A DNA stretch of 64,000 bases from Zingiber officinale (Eukaryota > Streptophyta > Magnoliopsida > Zingiberales > Zingiberaceae): assembly GCF_018446385.1 (NCBI RefSeq), contig NC_055999.1:81979859-82043858 (forward strand). Direction: 5' to 3'. The notes below the pieces were generated by a model, which had not been told where the DNA came from, did not search any database, and saw only the letters and a program-made list of their open reading frames with translations. The translations under genes were made by a program, and so were the position numbers. Below, piece by piece: positions 9,045 to 20,580 of this stretch (positions are counted from its first letter, which is position 1; each line of letters begins with the position of its first letter).

Positions 9045-11300
9045 ACGATCCGGAGCTTTCGATGTCGGTGCGGTTCCGGAATCAGCTCAATAGCGAACTC
9101 CACCGCCTTCGGGAGGCAAACCTGGCAGCTCCTCCGGAAATACATCCGGGTACTCCGGACTACAGAACATCGGAGGCTGCGACATCACTGCTGTCCTCGA
9201 TCTTGATCAACGATATAGAAAACCATAACAGTAGTGGACGGAACAAGCTGCGCGAATCAGGGAAATAATCGAGATGTCGTCTCGATGCGGTGAAACTCCA
9301 CGAGGTTGGTTCGGAGGCCGGAAGGTGACCACCCTCGTCGGCAATCAACGGTAGCATGATATATTGACGCCAATCCATACCAAGAATGATATCAAACTCG
9401 ACCATCTCCAATACTAAAGATCTCTGTAAGTATCATGTTGCCAAAGTCTAACGGGCAACCTCGATCTCTGGGTGACTTCTAAAGTATCACCGGACGGTAG
9501 GGAGACGGTCAATCGCAGCTAAAGTGGGTAATCTACCAATCTCCGCATAAAGGTACGGGATATAAAAGAACTCCAGTATCAATCAAAATATCAGCGATAA
9601 ATGCATAAATGGAAATCGTACTGCGGAAAACGGATCCGTCGGCCCGCTGAGCATCCTCTCCGGTAATAGCATGAACACGACCAGTCTCCGGCGGAGGAGG
9701 AGGTGGTAATCTGCCCGGCCGGTGCGAGCTGCCCGAGGCACCGCTTGGACTATGTGCCGATAAGAGAGGATGGTGGCGTCTGTGCGGTGGTGAGGCGAGA
9801 TCGTCCTGACACGCGAGTCGGATAATAAGGTCCTGAAGCAAAACTGGGTGCTCTGAAGCTTGAAGTACTCTGTCCAAGCATGCCAAATCTTTGCGCGGAG
9901 GGCGCTCCGTGTTGTGAAGATTGGGCCCCTCCTCGATATGCCACAGTGACTAGACTGTCCCTCGACTGACCTCCGGAAGCCGCAGGTCTTGAGCCTTGGT
10001 GACAATCTCGGCTCAGGTGCCCGTGCGCTTGCAATAAAGCAACCGATGCCCCAGAGCAAGCCGGGGTGAGGTGATCTCGATCCACATACGAAACAATGAG
10101 TATCAGGAAGGTGGTTGCCGCTTGAGAAACCGGAGCGTCTGAAGACCGCCTACGATTTTGAGGCCTACGAGGCGCCCGAAGTACCCCACGACCGTCTGTG
10201 GCCGATCGCTCGAGGTTACTCGCTTGTGTTCGCTGGACCCGCCTGCATGATCGGCCAGAATGCTTTTTCTCCCGGATATGCCGCATGCCGAGCTAACTCT
10301 ATCATCAAAGCTCGATTCAATGCATCGAGTAGATGTAATCCTAATCCGGCAAGTTGTACATATGCGTATAACCGTCCAACCTGATAAAGCGCATCATGCG
10401 AGTTACGTCCTCCATGACTAACTCTGGACAAAAGCGTGCCGGAGGAACTCGTATTATACTCAACATCGGCGATTATTCCGCCTCGGACTCATAAAATCAT
10501 CGGTGAGCCATCGATAGGGCGGTGGAAAAGCGACTCAAAAACCTCTCAACCTTGGTCCATGTGACGTTGCGCTCACCAATAATAGAACGCTGAGTAACCC
10601 ACCGGCGTTAGCTTCATCCCGCAAATGGTAAGCGGCCACCTCTGCTTTCTCCCACTCGGGCAAGCCATATAGAAGAAAGTCTGCTCCATAGTCTCTATCC
10701 ACGACAAAGCCATACTGGATCGAGATCCCGCGGAAAGAGTGAAACGAGTCTTCATCGACTCGGCGGTCTTTGGAATCCTAGCTCGTGCAAATGACAATAC
10801 GATGATCCGTGGGACTGCGGATGATGGAAACATCGGGCGATACTACAGGTGGTACCGCGAATAAACGGAGGAGGAACTCCGGTCTTCTGTATATCTGGGA
10901 GCATAAGCCGCCGGTGGTCTTGCTGGGGAATAAAAGTGGTGGCAACTGGAGGTACGGTAGGAAAAGGTACCGGATGGGGAGCAACTGCTGCTACTATAGG
11001 CACTGGGGGCACAGGTGTCGGGTACACAGTAGGTCCAAGTGGCGGTGGTCCCAGAATACACCGTGGTGGTGGAGGCGGATGTCGGGTACCAATGGTACCC
11101 CGATGATACTGTAAACAAGGTAGGCGTGGATACTGTCGGTTGTGGCCAAAATAGGTATCTCTGGGGAGCTATCGGGTTTGAGGCCGATGCTCCGCCGCAT
11201 CTGAGTCTGCATCACGGTAGCGGGCTCATCAGCGGTGGGCATCTCGGCATATCCGGAGATCCGTGGTCCTCACGTGGTCGTCCGGACCACCTCGCGTGTA
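9045..11300 (-). pseudogene. G1 gag and protease remnants, heavily frameshifted
   Basis: Protease survives as FDIILGMDW (about 9375-9400). A CCHC knuckle is recognisable near 10000-10050 (tail GHLSRDCHQ) but is broken by loss of single bases in a T run and a G run. Gag matrix/capsid words such as WIETMEQTFFYMACP lie at about 10660-10710 in another frame. Gly/Pro-rich ORFs on both strands at 10750-11330 are products of this decayed, biased sequence. The order is as expected for a gypsy element between primer site and RT. Confidence 0.75.
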
Positions 11301-11495
11301 CGTGTGGATCGTCTCATATCTGTTAAATTAAATTACAGATATTACTACCAATACAACAAACATAAAATAACAACATACCTAATTGCTGTCTGGAGATGTT
11401 CCGTCGCTGTCCAGTCCCCAATTTGACCTCAAAATTCCGAACGTACATATCGCCGGAAATCCAAATAAATCCGAAACAAAAGATCGTAAAACTGT

Positions 11496-11507
11496 GCTCT
11501 GATACCA
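11496..11507 (-). other. Primer binding site of G1 (initiator Met-tRNA)
   Basis: The minus strand reads TGGTATCAGAGC six bases inside the 5' LTR end (11514). This identifies 11514-14242 as the 5' LTR. Confidence 0.95.
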
Positions 11508-11513
11508 CTAAAT

Positions 11514-14242
11514 TGTCACGCCCCAGAGGAGTCCCTGTCCGAAGAAATTTCGGCAGCATCTCCCCTGTACGGCGGACAATCTGAAACTTCTACATAACCC
11601 ATATACCTCAGCCACAGGCGGCTGGAATAATAACAGTAAATAAAATCAATCACCACGCAGTTTATATATGTATTCAGCCTCTGGCTGTCACAACCACGCA
11701 GTTAATAAAATAAACAACATAGTAATACTCTGACTCGAAATCAACCCTACTCAACTACACTCGTAAAACCCAAATCCGATTTTTCTTACCTCTTCTGCCG
11801 TCCAGGCAGACATGTAGTAGTATAAAATCGAAAACAAATCCATCAACGAGACAAATTATATAATATCTAAGTATTCAACATCCAAACCCAAATATAGTCA
11901 AGTGAGAATCAAAAACAATACAAACGACAGCAAATAGCTGGAGGTCTGCAGGGATCTAGCACTACGTGCTGTGGGGACTAGCGACTGGAACTCCCTCCGG
12001 ACAGCATCAACCTGAAAATAACAACAATGGAGGCGGGGTGAGTCCAACACTCAGCAGGTACAGTTGATATGCAAAGTAAAGAAATAACACCTAACACTAA
12101 TCATGCGTACAGTCTCCTGATATAAGAAAGATATAAATATGCATCTGAAGTAAACAGGAGAATGCTGTACTAACCAGGTCCTGAGTATAAGGTCAAACAG
12201 TCCGAGTGGTATAGGAATCCTATATGCATGTCAAACATAGGTATCCAAACAATATGCAACATATAAATGCAGCAACCACAAACACAAGAAATAAATGCAT
12301 CATGCATATGATGCCAATGATGCGTCCTGGTCACCCCTGACGCCAGTCGATCATCTTATACAAAAGTGAGGCCGAGTGGGTAGGGCTGTGACAACCGTGC
12401 ACTCTGTCGTCACTACTCCTGATGAGTGACCGAGTGGACGGGATGCTGTCGGAGTACACCTATCCTCCTACCCCAAATCATAAATGGGGGAGCGCAATGC
12501 TCTCATCTCCCGGTACTCAAAGACGGGGAGGTATCACTGCCGGATTACCCATGAGCGGACCAACGGTGCCTAACAGAGTCCTGCTGCAACACACTCTGCC
12601 TGAATCGACCACTAACCCATGAGTGGTGGTGTGTGCAGATCCATGTAACTGGCGATGTGCTCAACAATAATGGAGCGGACTATCGCACAGCATGCAATCA
12701 TGCAAATGGTGCATGGCACTAACCACAATATATCCTGAGCTAAACCATGTTATATATAGAAAGTGCACCATAAGTCAATGAATCAAAACAACGGTACACA
12801 GATCAGATAAGGTATACAACCTAGGTCCGGTACATGGTGAAGCATGGTATAATCAAAGGTACACTGAAGGTATAAAAACCTAGGTCCTGAACATGGTCAA
12901 GCATGGCATATCACTACCCCTATAAGCATGTATAAACAGGTAAAAATATACCTGAGATGCAAAACCAATCAATCAATCAAGCATGTAAGATTTGGGTAGT
13001 GATTAACCGAAAACAGATAAGAAACACAATTAATGCAACATGTTAATTTAATTACTAAGCATATCAAATGACATAAGTCAAAAGTACCCGCCTCCGATAA
13101 AATGGTCCAAATCCTGACTCCGAGATACTCGTCTCGCGTCAAAGTCCTGTGTCACCATATTTAATTTAGTTAATTCTATCATGCCTTCATTAACTAAACC
13201 AAATCATAATTTCATTATTCAATTAGAGTTAACTCACTAACCCTAACCCTTTCCACAACTACAATGGATTAGGTATCTCTAATTATCTACAATCAAATTG
13301 TGTCAGATTAATACATGAACTTGATACCTAACCATGTAATCTATATCTATTCTAATAACAATGCTCTTACTTCTATCCAAAACTCACCAAGAAACAGTGG
13401 GACAGTATTGATTCCAGCAGCAAACTACAGTTTTTCCTCGAATCTGGCCGGAAGTGACGATATCCCTGCACAACTCAGTTTGATTGGCAGATTTAGCAAG
13501 ACTAACACCCTACTACTAAATCCAAATATACAAGGAAAAATCTACCTCCAATCCGGCCACCGGTAATCCTAATTCAGCACTATCACAGTAAACTTACGTG
13601 ACTGAATTTGACAAAAGGGGAGAGATGTGCCACCGAACTCGAGCCCTAGGTCAAATCTGCACTGCTCGGAATGAAAGAGGCGCCGGCGGCTAGCTAGGGC
13701 TCGAGCACAGCAAAGAAGAAACTCGTCGTCGATGCTGCTCCGTGCGGCGTCGGCTCTGTGGTGGCGGCAGGGGAGAGGAGAAGAGAAGAAGGCGGTCGGG
13801 CGGCGCCGGGTGGCTAGGGCACCGAGGGGTCCGGCTCGGGAGGAAGAAAAGGAGAAGAGAAAGTGGCCGATTGCGTCGCCGGCGGCTAGGGCTTCGGCAA
13901 GGGATCGACTGCCGGCGTTCGGGAGGAAGCAACCGCCAGCCGGCGGTTAGGGCAGAGAGGAGGAAAATCGGCGGCGTCGGGGGAGAAGGGCTCGGACTCG
14001 CGGAAGAGGAAAGAAACGGCGACAAAAGCAAAAGGGAAAAAGAAATAAGAAAATAAAAAGGAAAAGTATATATATATGAAATCTTTTCCTCGCTTAAATC
14101 GGGTAGCCTAAACAGGCTTTTCTGGACCCCGTTCTTGTTCCCGTTAACTCGTCCATACGAACTCCGAAAAATTCCCGAAAAATTCCCAAAAATTCCGGAA
14201 AAAATCCCTTATTAATATTCCCTATTTTTCCGGTATTTTACA
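11514..14242 (-). repeat. 5' LTR of G1
   Basis: 2729 bp, near-identical to 3479-6249. It is bounded by TG...CA in plus orientation and followed by the target duplication GTTAG (14243-14247). High identity between the two LTRs implies recent insertion, which contrasts with the broken coding region. Confidence 0.93.
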
Positions 14243-14247
14243 GTTAG

Positions 14248-15210
14248 GATCAAGGTGCATAGTTCTTGTACCTAGATGAGCCTAATTCGAAATTGAGGAT
14301 CATAGGGAAAGCTTGTATACAAGTCATGTACATTTAGCCCTAAGATTGTGATCCTAAATTAAATGGTTTAAAATCATTTCAAAATTGATTTGAAAATCCT
14401 TGATGAAGCTTTTCTAGTGATAGCATTCATCATTGAGCAAGTTGATACAAAGTTTTTGAAACTCTGAGCTATTTCAAAACTTTTCGAACATTGTATCAAG
14501 ATTTGAAAATGGAAGTTATTTTCATAGAAAACTATTTTTCCATGATAGTATATGTTATGAGGAATGTATCCTTAAAATTTTATAATTTTTGGAATTTTCT
14601 GTAATTTTGTAGGGGTTTCTGAATTTTGGGAGGAAGAAATTGAAATATGTGAACTTAGAGATCACTTTGAGAGCTTCAGAATGTTTTGGGATCATCAAGT
14701 TATATTCTCTCTGGTGACCGATCGGGCGTGCTAAAATGCTGATTTTCGACTGTGTTGTCTAAAATTTCAGCTGAAAGTTAAAACACAGTTTGTGTTTTGG
14801 ATTTCTAAAGGTTTGAAACTCTCCAAAACATTGTTGGTGCAATGGTCAAGGGGGAGTTGACCTTTAGGGGGAATTTTACCTATTAGTCAAGGGAGAGTTG
14901 ACTTTTAGGTAGAGTTTTTACTCTAAAGACTTGAGTGATATGGGATTATCACTAAGTTGACTGTTGACTTTAGTATCAAGGGGGAAATTAAGGGTTTCGA
15001 TGAAAGGTATGAGACTTTCATTAGGAAGAAACTCTTGACCTTGATTCACTCTTTTTGATGTGTGTCAAAAAGGGGGAGAATGGGAGAATGTCCAAAGAAT
15101 GTTCAAGGAAGAACATTAGAGTTTGGGGAGAATGTTCAAGGAAGAACATTGGAAAACCTAAGTTAGGTTATCGGGTTAACCTAACTTGATTATGGTTTTT
15201 GTCAAACATC
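14248..15210 (+). other. Element A internal sequence before the 3' LTR, with multiple purine tracts
   Basis: This is non-coding, with no pol remnant. G-rich purine tracts lie at 14848-14856, 14866-14872, 14888-14897, 14978-14985 and 15067-15078 before the terminal one. Such reiterated tracts are a described hallmark of Sirevirus genomes. A word resembling the LTR start (TTGTTGGTGCAA) also occurs at about 14831. A half hairpin unit (GGTGACCGATCGGGC) is at about 14712. Confidence 0.7.
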
Positions 15211-15224
15211 AAAAAGGGGGAGAT
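15211..15224 (+). other. Terminal polypurine tract of element A
   Basis: AAAAAGGGGGAGAT lies directly before the LTR start TGTTGGTGCAACC. This form is typical of Sireviruses and defines the 3' LTR boundary. Confidence 0.88.
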
Positions 15225-15459
15225 TGTTGGTGCAACCTTAGGTCAAGGTTGACCTGGTTGACCTGACTCGAGTTGACCTGACTCGAGTTGTATTTTGATG
15301 TTTGACAAGAATAGAAAAGTTCTATTTTGATGTTTGACGAGAATAGAAAAGTTCTTTTCTGATGTTTGACGAGAGTAGAAAAGTTATATTCTGATGTTTG
15401 ACAGAATACAAACTTGGGAGATTGTGGGTGTAATCTTTGGTCAAGGTTGACCAGACATC

Positions 15460-15716
15460 TGGTGAAAAGTCCAAGTATGGAGACTTGGCACAGAAAAGTC
15501 CAAGCAGGGAGCTTGGCACGGGAAAAGTCCAAGTATAGAGACTTGGCACGAGAAAAGTCCAAGTATGGAGACTTGGCACGGAAAAGTCCAAGCAGGGAGC
15601 TTGGCACGGGAAAAGTCCAAGTATGGAGACTTGGCATGGAAAAGTCCAAGTATGGAGACTTGGCACGGAAAAGCCCAAGCAGGGAGCTTGGCACGGGAGA
15701 AGTCCAAGTATGGAAG
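15460..15716 (+). repeat. Tandem array of about 29-bp units in the U3 of element A
   Basis: Repeats of AAAAGTCCAAGTATGGAGAC or AAAAGTCCAAGCAGGGAGC, each followed by TTGGCACGG, occur nine to ten times. G2 inserted in the last unit, and the array ends at 24741 with CTTGGCATGGG. ORFs across it (for example 15209-15694 minus) only translate the repeat. Confidence 0.9.
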
Positions 15717-17915
15717 TGTAACGACCCAACTCCTGGGTACTAGGCTGTGAGCCGGATCGCTACATTAACTACTGAAACTACTGTGCCGTACTGTGCGGAA
15801 AACTAGGTAAAATAAAATTTTCACTAACTGACTCTATTAATCTGATAACTGATGCACCCATGCTGTTATAAGGAAGGATTCAAGACCCTTTCCGATTGGT
15901 GTACATGTGCTAAGGAGAATGCTTGACCTCCCATCTGAGCTAGGAACTCAAACTAACTTCCCCGCTAGCTGCTGATCGATCCACGGATCGATGAATCTTA
16001 CTGCGATTCTATGCCCTGCTGGATCGATCTACGGAACGATCCAGCAGAGGCTGGATCGGTCGGCAGACCGATCCAGGCACCTGGAGGCGCTGAGATGCCT
16101 ACTGTTCGATGCTGGATCGGTCGGCTGACCGATCCATGCACCTGGAAATTTCCTCCGAGGCTACTGTATCTCGCTGGATCGGTCGGCTGACCGATCCAGT
16201 GGAACAGCTCAGACCCTGATCGGTCTGGGCACCGATCAGTGTCTGATTTCACTCGAGAGTTCTGATTTCAGCACTTTGGCGTGCCAAAACATCACACAAT
16301 AGTTCTAAAACAATGAAGATACATTCTAGCATATAAGTACTAATGTTCTAAACATGATAAGCTAACAAAACATAGTTACTAAGCTAGAACAATTAGTAAC
16401 AAGACTAAGTATCAAACTAGACATGATAAGTGCTAAACTGAAATAAAAACGTATAGATCCCAAGGATCTTTATTCCAGACCCCTTGCACACACACATCAT
16501 CGTAGCATCGCCCTCCAGCCTCCGCTAATCCACTTTTCTCTTACCGGTATCTGCAGTATAAGAAAAGTAGTATCTGTAAGCCAATAAGCTTAGTAAGAAA
16601 CCATCTACCTCACAAAAACATGCAACGATGCGATTATGTTTTTAAAACATGCAGTTTGAAACTAAACTGAGCATGCAAGCATGGCATGGCATGGTATCAC
16701 ACAAAGCATGGCATAACATATAAACTGAACATGGCATATTTATAAACTGAGCATGAACTGAACTAGTCATGCATATATCTAAATCTGTACACGAACTCAA
16801 ATCATGTAAACTGAACCTGAACTGAACTGAATGCTAAATTTGTGTTCTCATCACTGGTTTCAAATTTGAAAACTATACATATAATAGATGAAAATACTAA
16901 ACATCTTTGTTGGGCCACAATGCAGCTGTACTTTTATCGCATCCCTCGAGACCCGGATTGCAAGTTCCGAATCCAAAGCGGGGTTACTAGGTTATCTGAA
17001 CCTAGGGACGACTGTGGGAGTCCAGCCCATGGATATCTGATCCAAGTACAGTGCCAACTGAATAAAAGTAAAATACTGAATACTGTTTTATTTTACTTTG
17101 CTGTTCTAGGCTATCTGAACCTAGAGCTAGGTTATCTGAACCTAGAGGCTACTGTGGGAGCCTACCCAATGGATATCTGATCCATATAGCTGTGATAACT
17201 GATAACCAACTGAATAAAATGTTTCTAATATATTTTACATGCTGTTAGGACGCCTATTGGTGCATCCTTCTGAACTGGGCATTCTACCGAATGCTTGGTG
17301 TGCACTAAAAACACACCCTAACACTGAGAACTGTAAAATTTCTGAACTAACGCCAAAACTAACAAGCGAGAGCAATTATACTGCAGGTGAGGGGTTTCTT
17401 ACCTCAATCGCAAGGTTTTCTTACGATTCTATTCGCTAGGTTTTTCCGGAAAACTGTCCGTTCGACGAACCGCTTCCGTCCTCGCGTTCCTCTCGCGGAG
17501 AAGGACCTTTTTTTGTGTTGGAGTCGTCGCCGGGAGATGTTCCCTTGGCCCTTGGGGCTTGGTGTACCGTGCGTGAGGGAGAGGAGAAGGAGGAGTCGGC
17601 GTGAGGGCTAGGGTGAGGAATAGGTCACGATAAAACCAATATAAAATAACCCAAATCCCAACTTAAGTTTATATTTATATTAAGTGGTTTAATGCACCCA
17701 ACTCTAATATAAATATATTTGGTTCTCCTTCCTTTCGGCTTTGGTTCACCGTTACTAAACTTATCCAGTAAACCATAGGTCTCGTTCGATTCCGCCTAAG
17801 CTATTTCACTTCCAATTATTTTTCTTGCCCGCTACTCGGAAAATTCGAAAAATATCTAAAATTCCAGAAAAATCATACTATATTTCTAAAACAAATTTGA
17901 ATTTTTGGCTTTACA
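15717..17915 (-). repeat. 3' LTR of G2
   Basis: Plus orientation starts TGTAACGACCC and ends GGCTTTACA. It matches 22508-24735 over most of its length. Clustered differences lie at 16040-16180 (hairpin copy number), 16920-17110 and 17740-17910. Hairpin units include 16051-16076, 16113-16136, 16174-16199 and 16216-16239. Confidence 0.92.
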
Positions 17916-17928
17916 ATCCCCATACCTT
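17916..17928 (-). other. Polypurine tract of G2
   Basis: On the minus strand AAGGTATGGGGAT abuts the LTR start TGTAAAGCC. It is less pure than in G1. Confidence 0.65.
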
Positions 17929-18960
17929 ATAAAAGTTCGTCCCGAACTTAAAACAATTCTGGTACTTCTGCTGGCCTCTGTCTCCCAGTCGCCTCTGCTG
18001 CTGTGTGGTTTTGCCAACCGACTTTGACTAATGGCACTTCCTTGTTCCGTAATTTCTTTACTGCTCGGTCTATTATCCGAATAGGCCGACTGTCATGAGA
18101 TCATCACGGACTGTACCATCCGGGGCTCAATCACCTAGGTGGCGTCTGGAATATGCTTCTTGACATGGAGACATGAAATACGTTGTGGACGGTGACATCT
18201 CCTGGGGTAGCTCTAGCTCATATGCTACCTTTCCACTCTCTTCGTGATAAGGTAGGGTCCCACATATCCGGGAGCTAGCTTGCCCTTCTTCCCAAACGCA
18301 TGACTCCTTCATGGGAGCTACTCGAGGAAGTGTCCCCAGAAAACTCTAGGGTGCGTCGTGTATCGGATAGCTCTTCCGACTCTGTCGTCTCTATCCTCTG
18401 GCGAATCTCGGTATGGCGGTGGTATCTGCTACTAGATGCATCTGAGCTCTAGCTCATCTGCTCACCACTCATACCGGATTGGTGATCTGCACCTCCGCCC
18501 ATAGAGTGCCTCATAAGGTGCCATGCCGATAGTGGCACGATAGCTATTGTTGTATGCAAATTCTGCTAGACTCGGATATTTGCACCAACTTCCTTGAAAT
18601 CTAGGGCACAAGCTCGGAGCATGTCTTCAGTACCAGATTCACTCGCTCCGTCTGACCATCCATCTGAGGATGGAAGGTCAGGTCAATTTTAAGGTGCCCA
18701 TAGTCGCACACACTTCCGTAAGTGTGATGTAAATCTCTTGTCTCTGTCGATATAATGGTTCGGACTCCATGCAGCTGACTATCTCCTTGAGATACAACGA
18801 GCTAGTTGCTCCATGGAATAGGATATTCGATAGCTAAGAAGTGGGCTGATTTAGTCATGTCGACTATTACCCAAATGGCATCAAAACCATTCGTGGTTCC
18901 GGGTAACCCCACTATGAAGTCCATAGAGATATCCTCCCACTTCCATTCTGGAATCGATTG
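17929..18960 (-). pseudogene. G2 integrase core to chromodomain remnants
   Basis: Pieces in shifting minus frames read AEFAYNNSYRATIGMAPYEA (about 18505-18570, end of the integrase core), GKVAYELELPQEMS (about 18200-18245, integrase C-terminal domain) and LRNKEVPLVKVGWQNHTAAE (about 17990-18055, chromodomain-like tail). Stops and frameshifts separate all of them, so no functional integrase is encoded as written. Confidence 0.75.
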
Positions 18961-19730
18961 CAGAACTCCTCCTGGTCGGATGTTCTGCCTTAACCCTTTG
19001 ACAAGTTAGACAGATGCTGACGTATCTGGCGATATCTCGCTTCATCCTGTGCCACCAAAATCGTTTCTTTAGATCCCGATACATTTTGGTGGAAGGATGC
19101 ATCGCATAAGGAGTCCTGTGAGCCTCGTCTAGAATCGCTTCGTAGTTCCTCCCGATCGAACACAAAGTCTGCACCACAAGACACTACCCCACCCGGACAC
19201 TCAGAACTCTCCACTTTCGATTCTACTAAACCTTGCTTGATTTTCTGGATTTCGGGATCCTGCTCCTGAGCTGTCCGGATATCATCAAGCAAGGTAGATG
19301 CTAAGGACATAGTGGAAAGCTGCCCGACTATAAGCTCGAGACTAAAAGCTGTAATCTCCTTCCTTAGGGGTGGTGACATAGCTGCTAAAGATAATAAGGT
19401 AGCACTGGACTTCCTGCTCAGTGCGTCTGCTACCTTATTAGCTTTCCCTGGATGGTAGAGGATATCTATGTCATAATCCTTGACCAGCTCTAACCATCTG
19501 CGCTGTCGCATATTCAGATCCTTCTGAGTAAAGAAATACTTCAGACTTTGATGATCTGTATACACTCTGCACTGAGCTCCGTACAAATAATGTCTCCAAA
19601 TCTTGAGAGCGAACACCATCGCTGCAAGCTCAAGGTCGTGAGTAGGATAGTTCCTCTCATAATCCTTGAGTTGTCTGGAGGCATAGGCGATCACCTTGCC
19701 CTGCTGCATCAGTACTGCTCCTAATCCCAA
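18961..19730 (-). pseudogene. G2 RNase H and integrase zinc-binding domain fragment
   Basis: A 246-codon frame starts [19 protein letters not shown] and runs through [37 protein letters not shown] and [16 protein letters not shown], the normal RNase H motifs of gypsy elements. After a frameshift the integrase zinc-binding part continues at 18990-19130 ([19 protein letters not shown] then [11 protein letters not shown]). The RT/RNase H junction upstream is also broken. Confidence 0.88.
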
Positions 19731-20580
19731 TTAGAGGCGTCATTGTGTCTGCTGGTATAGCTAAAATAGGAGCCTCTGGTCAATCTCCGCTTTAGTTAGT
19801 GTTCTCATGATCCTCATCTGAAATTTCTTGTTCTTCTGGTGAGAGCTATCGGGGGAGGCTATCTCGAGAAGTCCTCTGAATTTCTGTGTAGCACCGCTAA
19901 TCCCGAGAAAGCTCGATTTCACCTTTGGCGTTCTCGGTCTCTTCCAGCCATTTACCGCTTCTATCTTGGGGATCTACCATAACACCATCCTTGGAGATGA
20001 TGTGACCTAGAAAGGCTACTTGGCGAAATTCACATTTCGTGAATTTGGCGTATAGTTGAAGGATCTGCAGAACTGTCTTGAGATGCTCTGCATGGTCCTC
20101 CTGTGTGGCCCGAATAGATAAGAATGTCATCGATGAACACGATGACAAACTTGTCTAAGTATTCTCTGAATACTCTGCTCATGAGGTCCATGAATGTAGT
20201 GGGGCATTTGTCACGCCGAAAGGCATGACTACGAACTCATAATGTCCGTATCTAGTCTGCTGTTTTAGGTATATCACCTTCCTTGACTTTAACTTTGGTG
20301 ATATCCTGATCCGAGGTCGATTTTAGAGAACACTGTGGCTCCTTTAGCCGGTCAAACAGTCATCTATCCCGGAAGAGGTACTGTTTAATTGTGACCGTTC
20401 AAAGCACTAGTCTATGCATAGCGCGCTTCCATCCTTCTTCTTCACGAACAACACAGGTGCTCCCTGGTGAGTGACTAGGGCGATGAAACCCTTGTCAAGA
20501 AGCTCCTCAGTAATTGCTCAAGTTCCTTCATTCTTTGGAGCCATGCGATGCAGTGCCTTGGAAATTGATTTGTGCCGGAA
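19731..20580 (-). pseudogene. G2 reverse transcriptase remnants
   Basis: Recognisable RT pieces are [21 protein letters not shown] and [17 protein letters not shown] at about 19980-20100. Further RT palm sequence with many single-base losses lies at 20130-20560, including the segment around the catalytic Asp pair (about 20120-20150). No long frame survives. Confidence 0.75.

Larger units (their letters stand above)
3479..14242 (-). mobile_element. Ty3/gypsy chromovirus G1 (Tekay/Del-like), inserted in element A
   Basis: This is a 10.76-kb element bounded by near-identical LTRs of about 2.7 kb. The flanking target duplications are GTTAG at 3474-3478 and 14243-14247. On the minus strand the order is 5' LTR (11514-14242), primer site, gag and protease remnants, RT, RNase H, integrase with chromodomain, polypurine tract, 3' LTR (3479-6249). 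That gene order and the terminal chromodomain define a chromovirus; Tekay/Del assignment rests on integrase C-terminal style and is tentative. Gag to RNase H is full of frameshifts, so the copy as written is defective. Confidence 0.93.

Noticed and set aside
10750..11330. Gly/Pro-rich ORFs on both strands
   Set aside because: This is the frameshifted gag region of G1; several equally long frames overlap and none has a domain.
15209..15743. Minus ORF of 161 codons and several overlapping ORFs on both strands
   Set aside because: They translate the 29-bp tandem array of the element A LTR, giving repetitive peptides in every frame.
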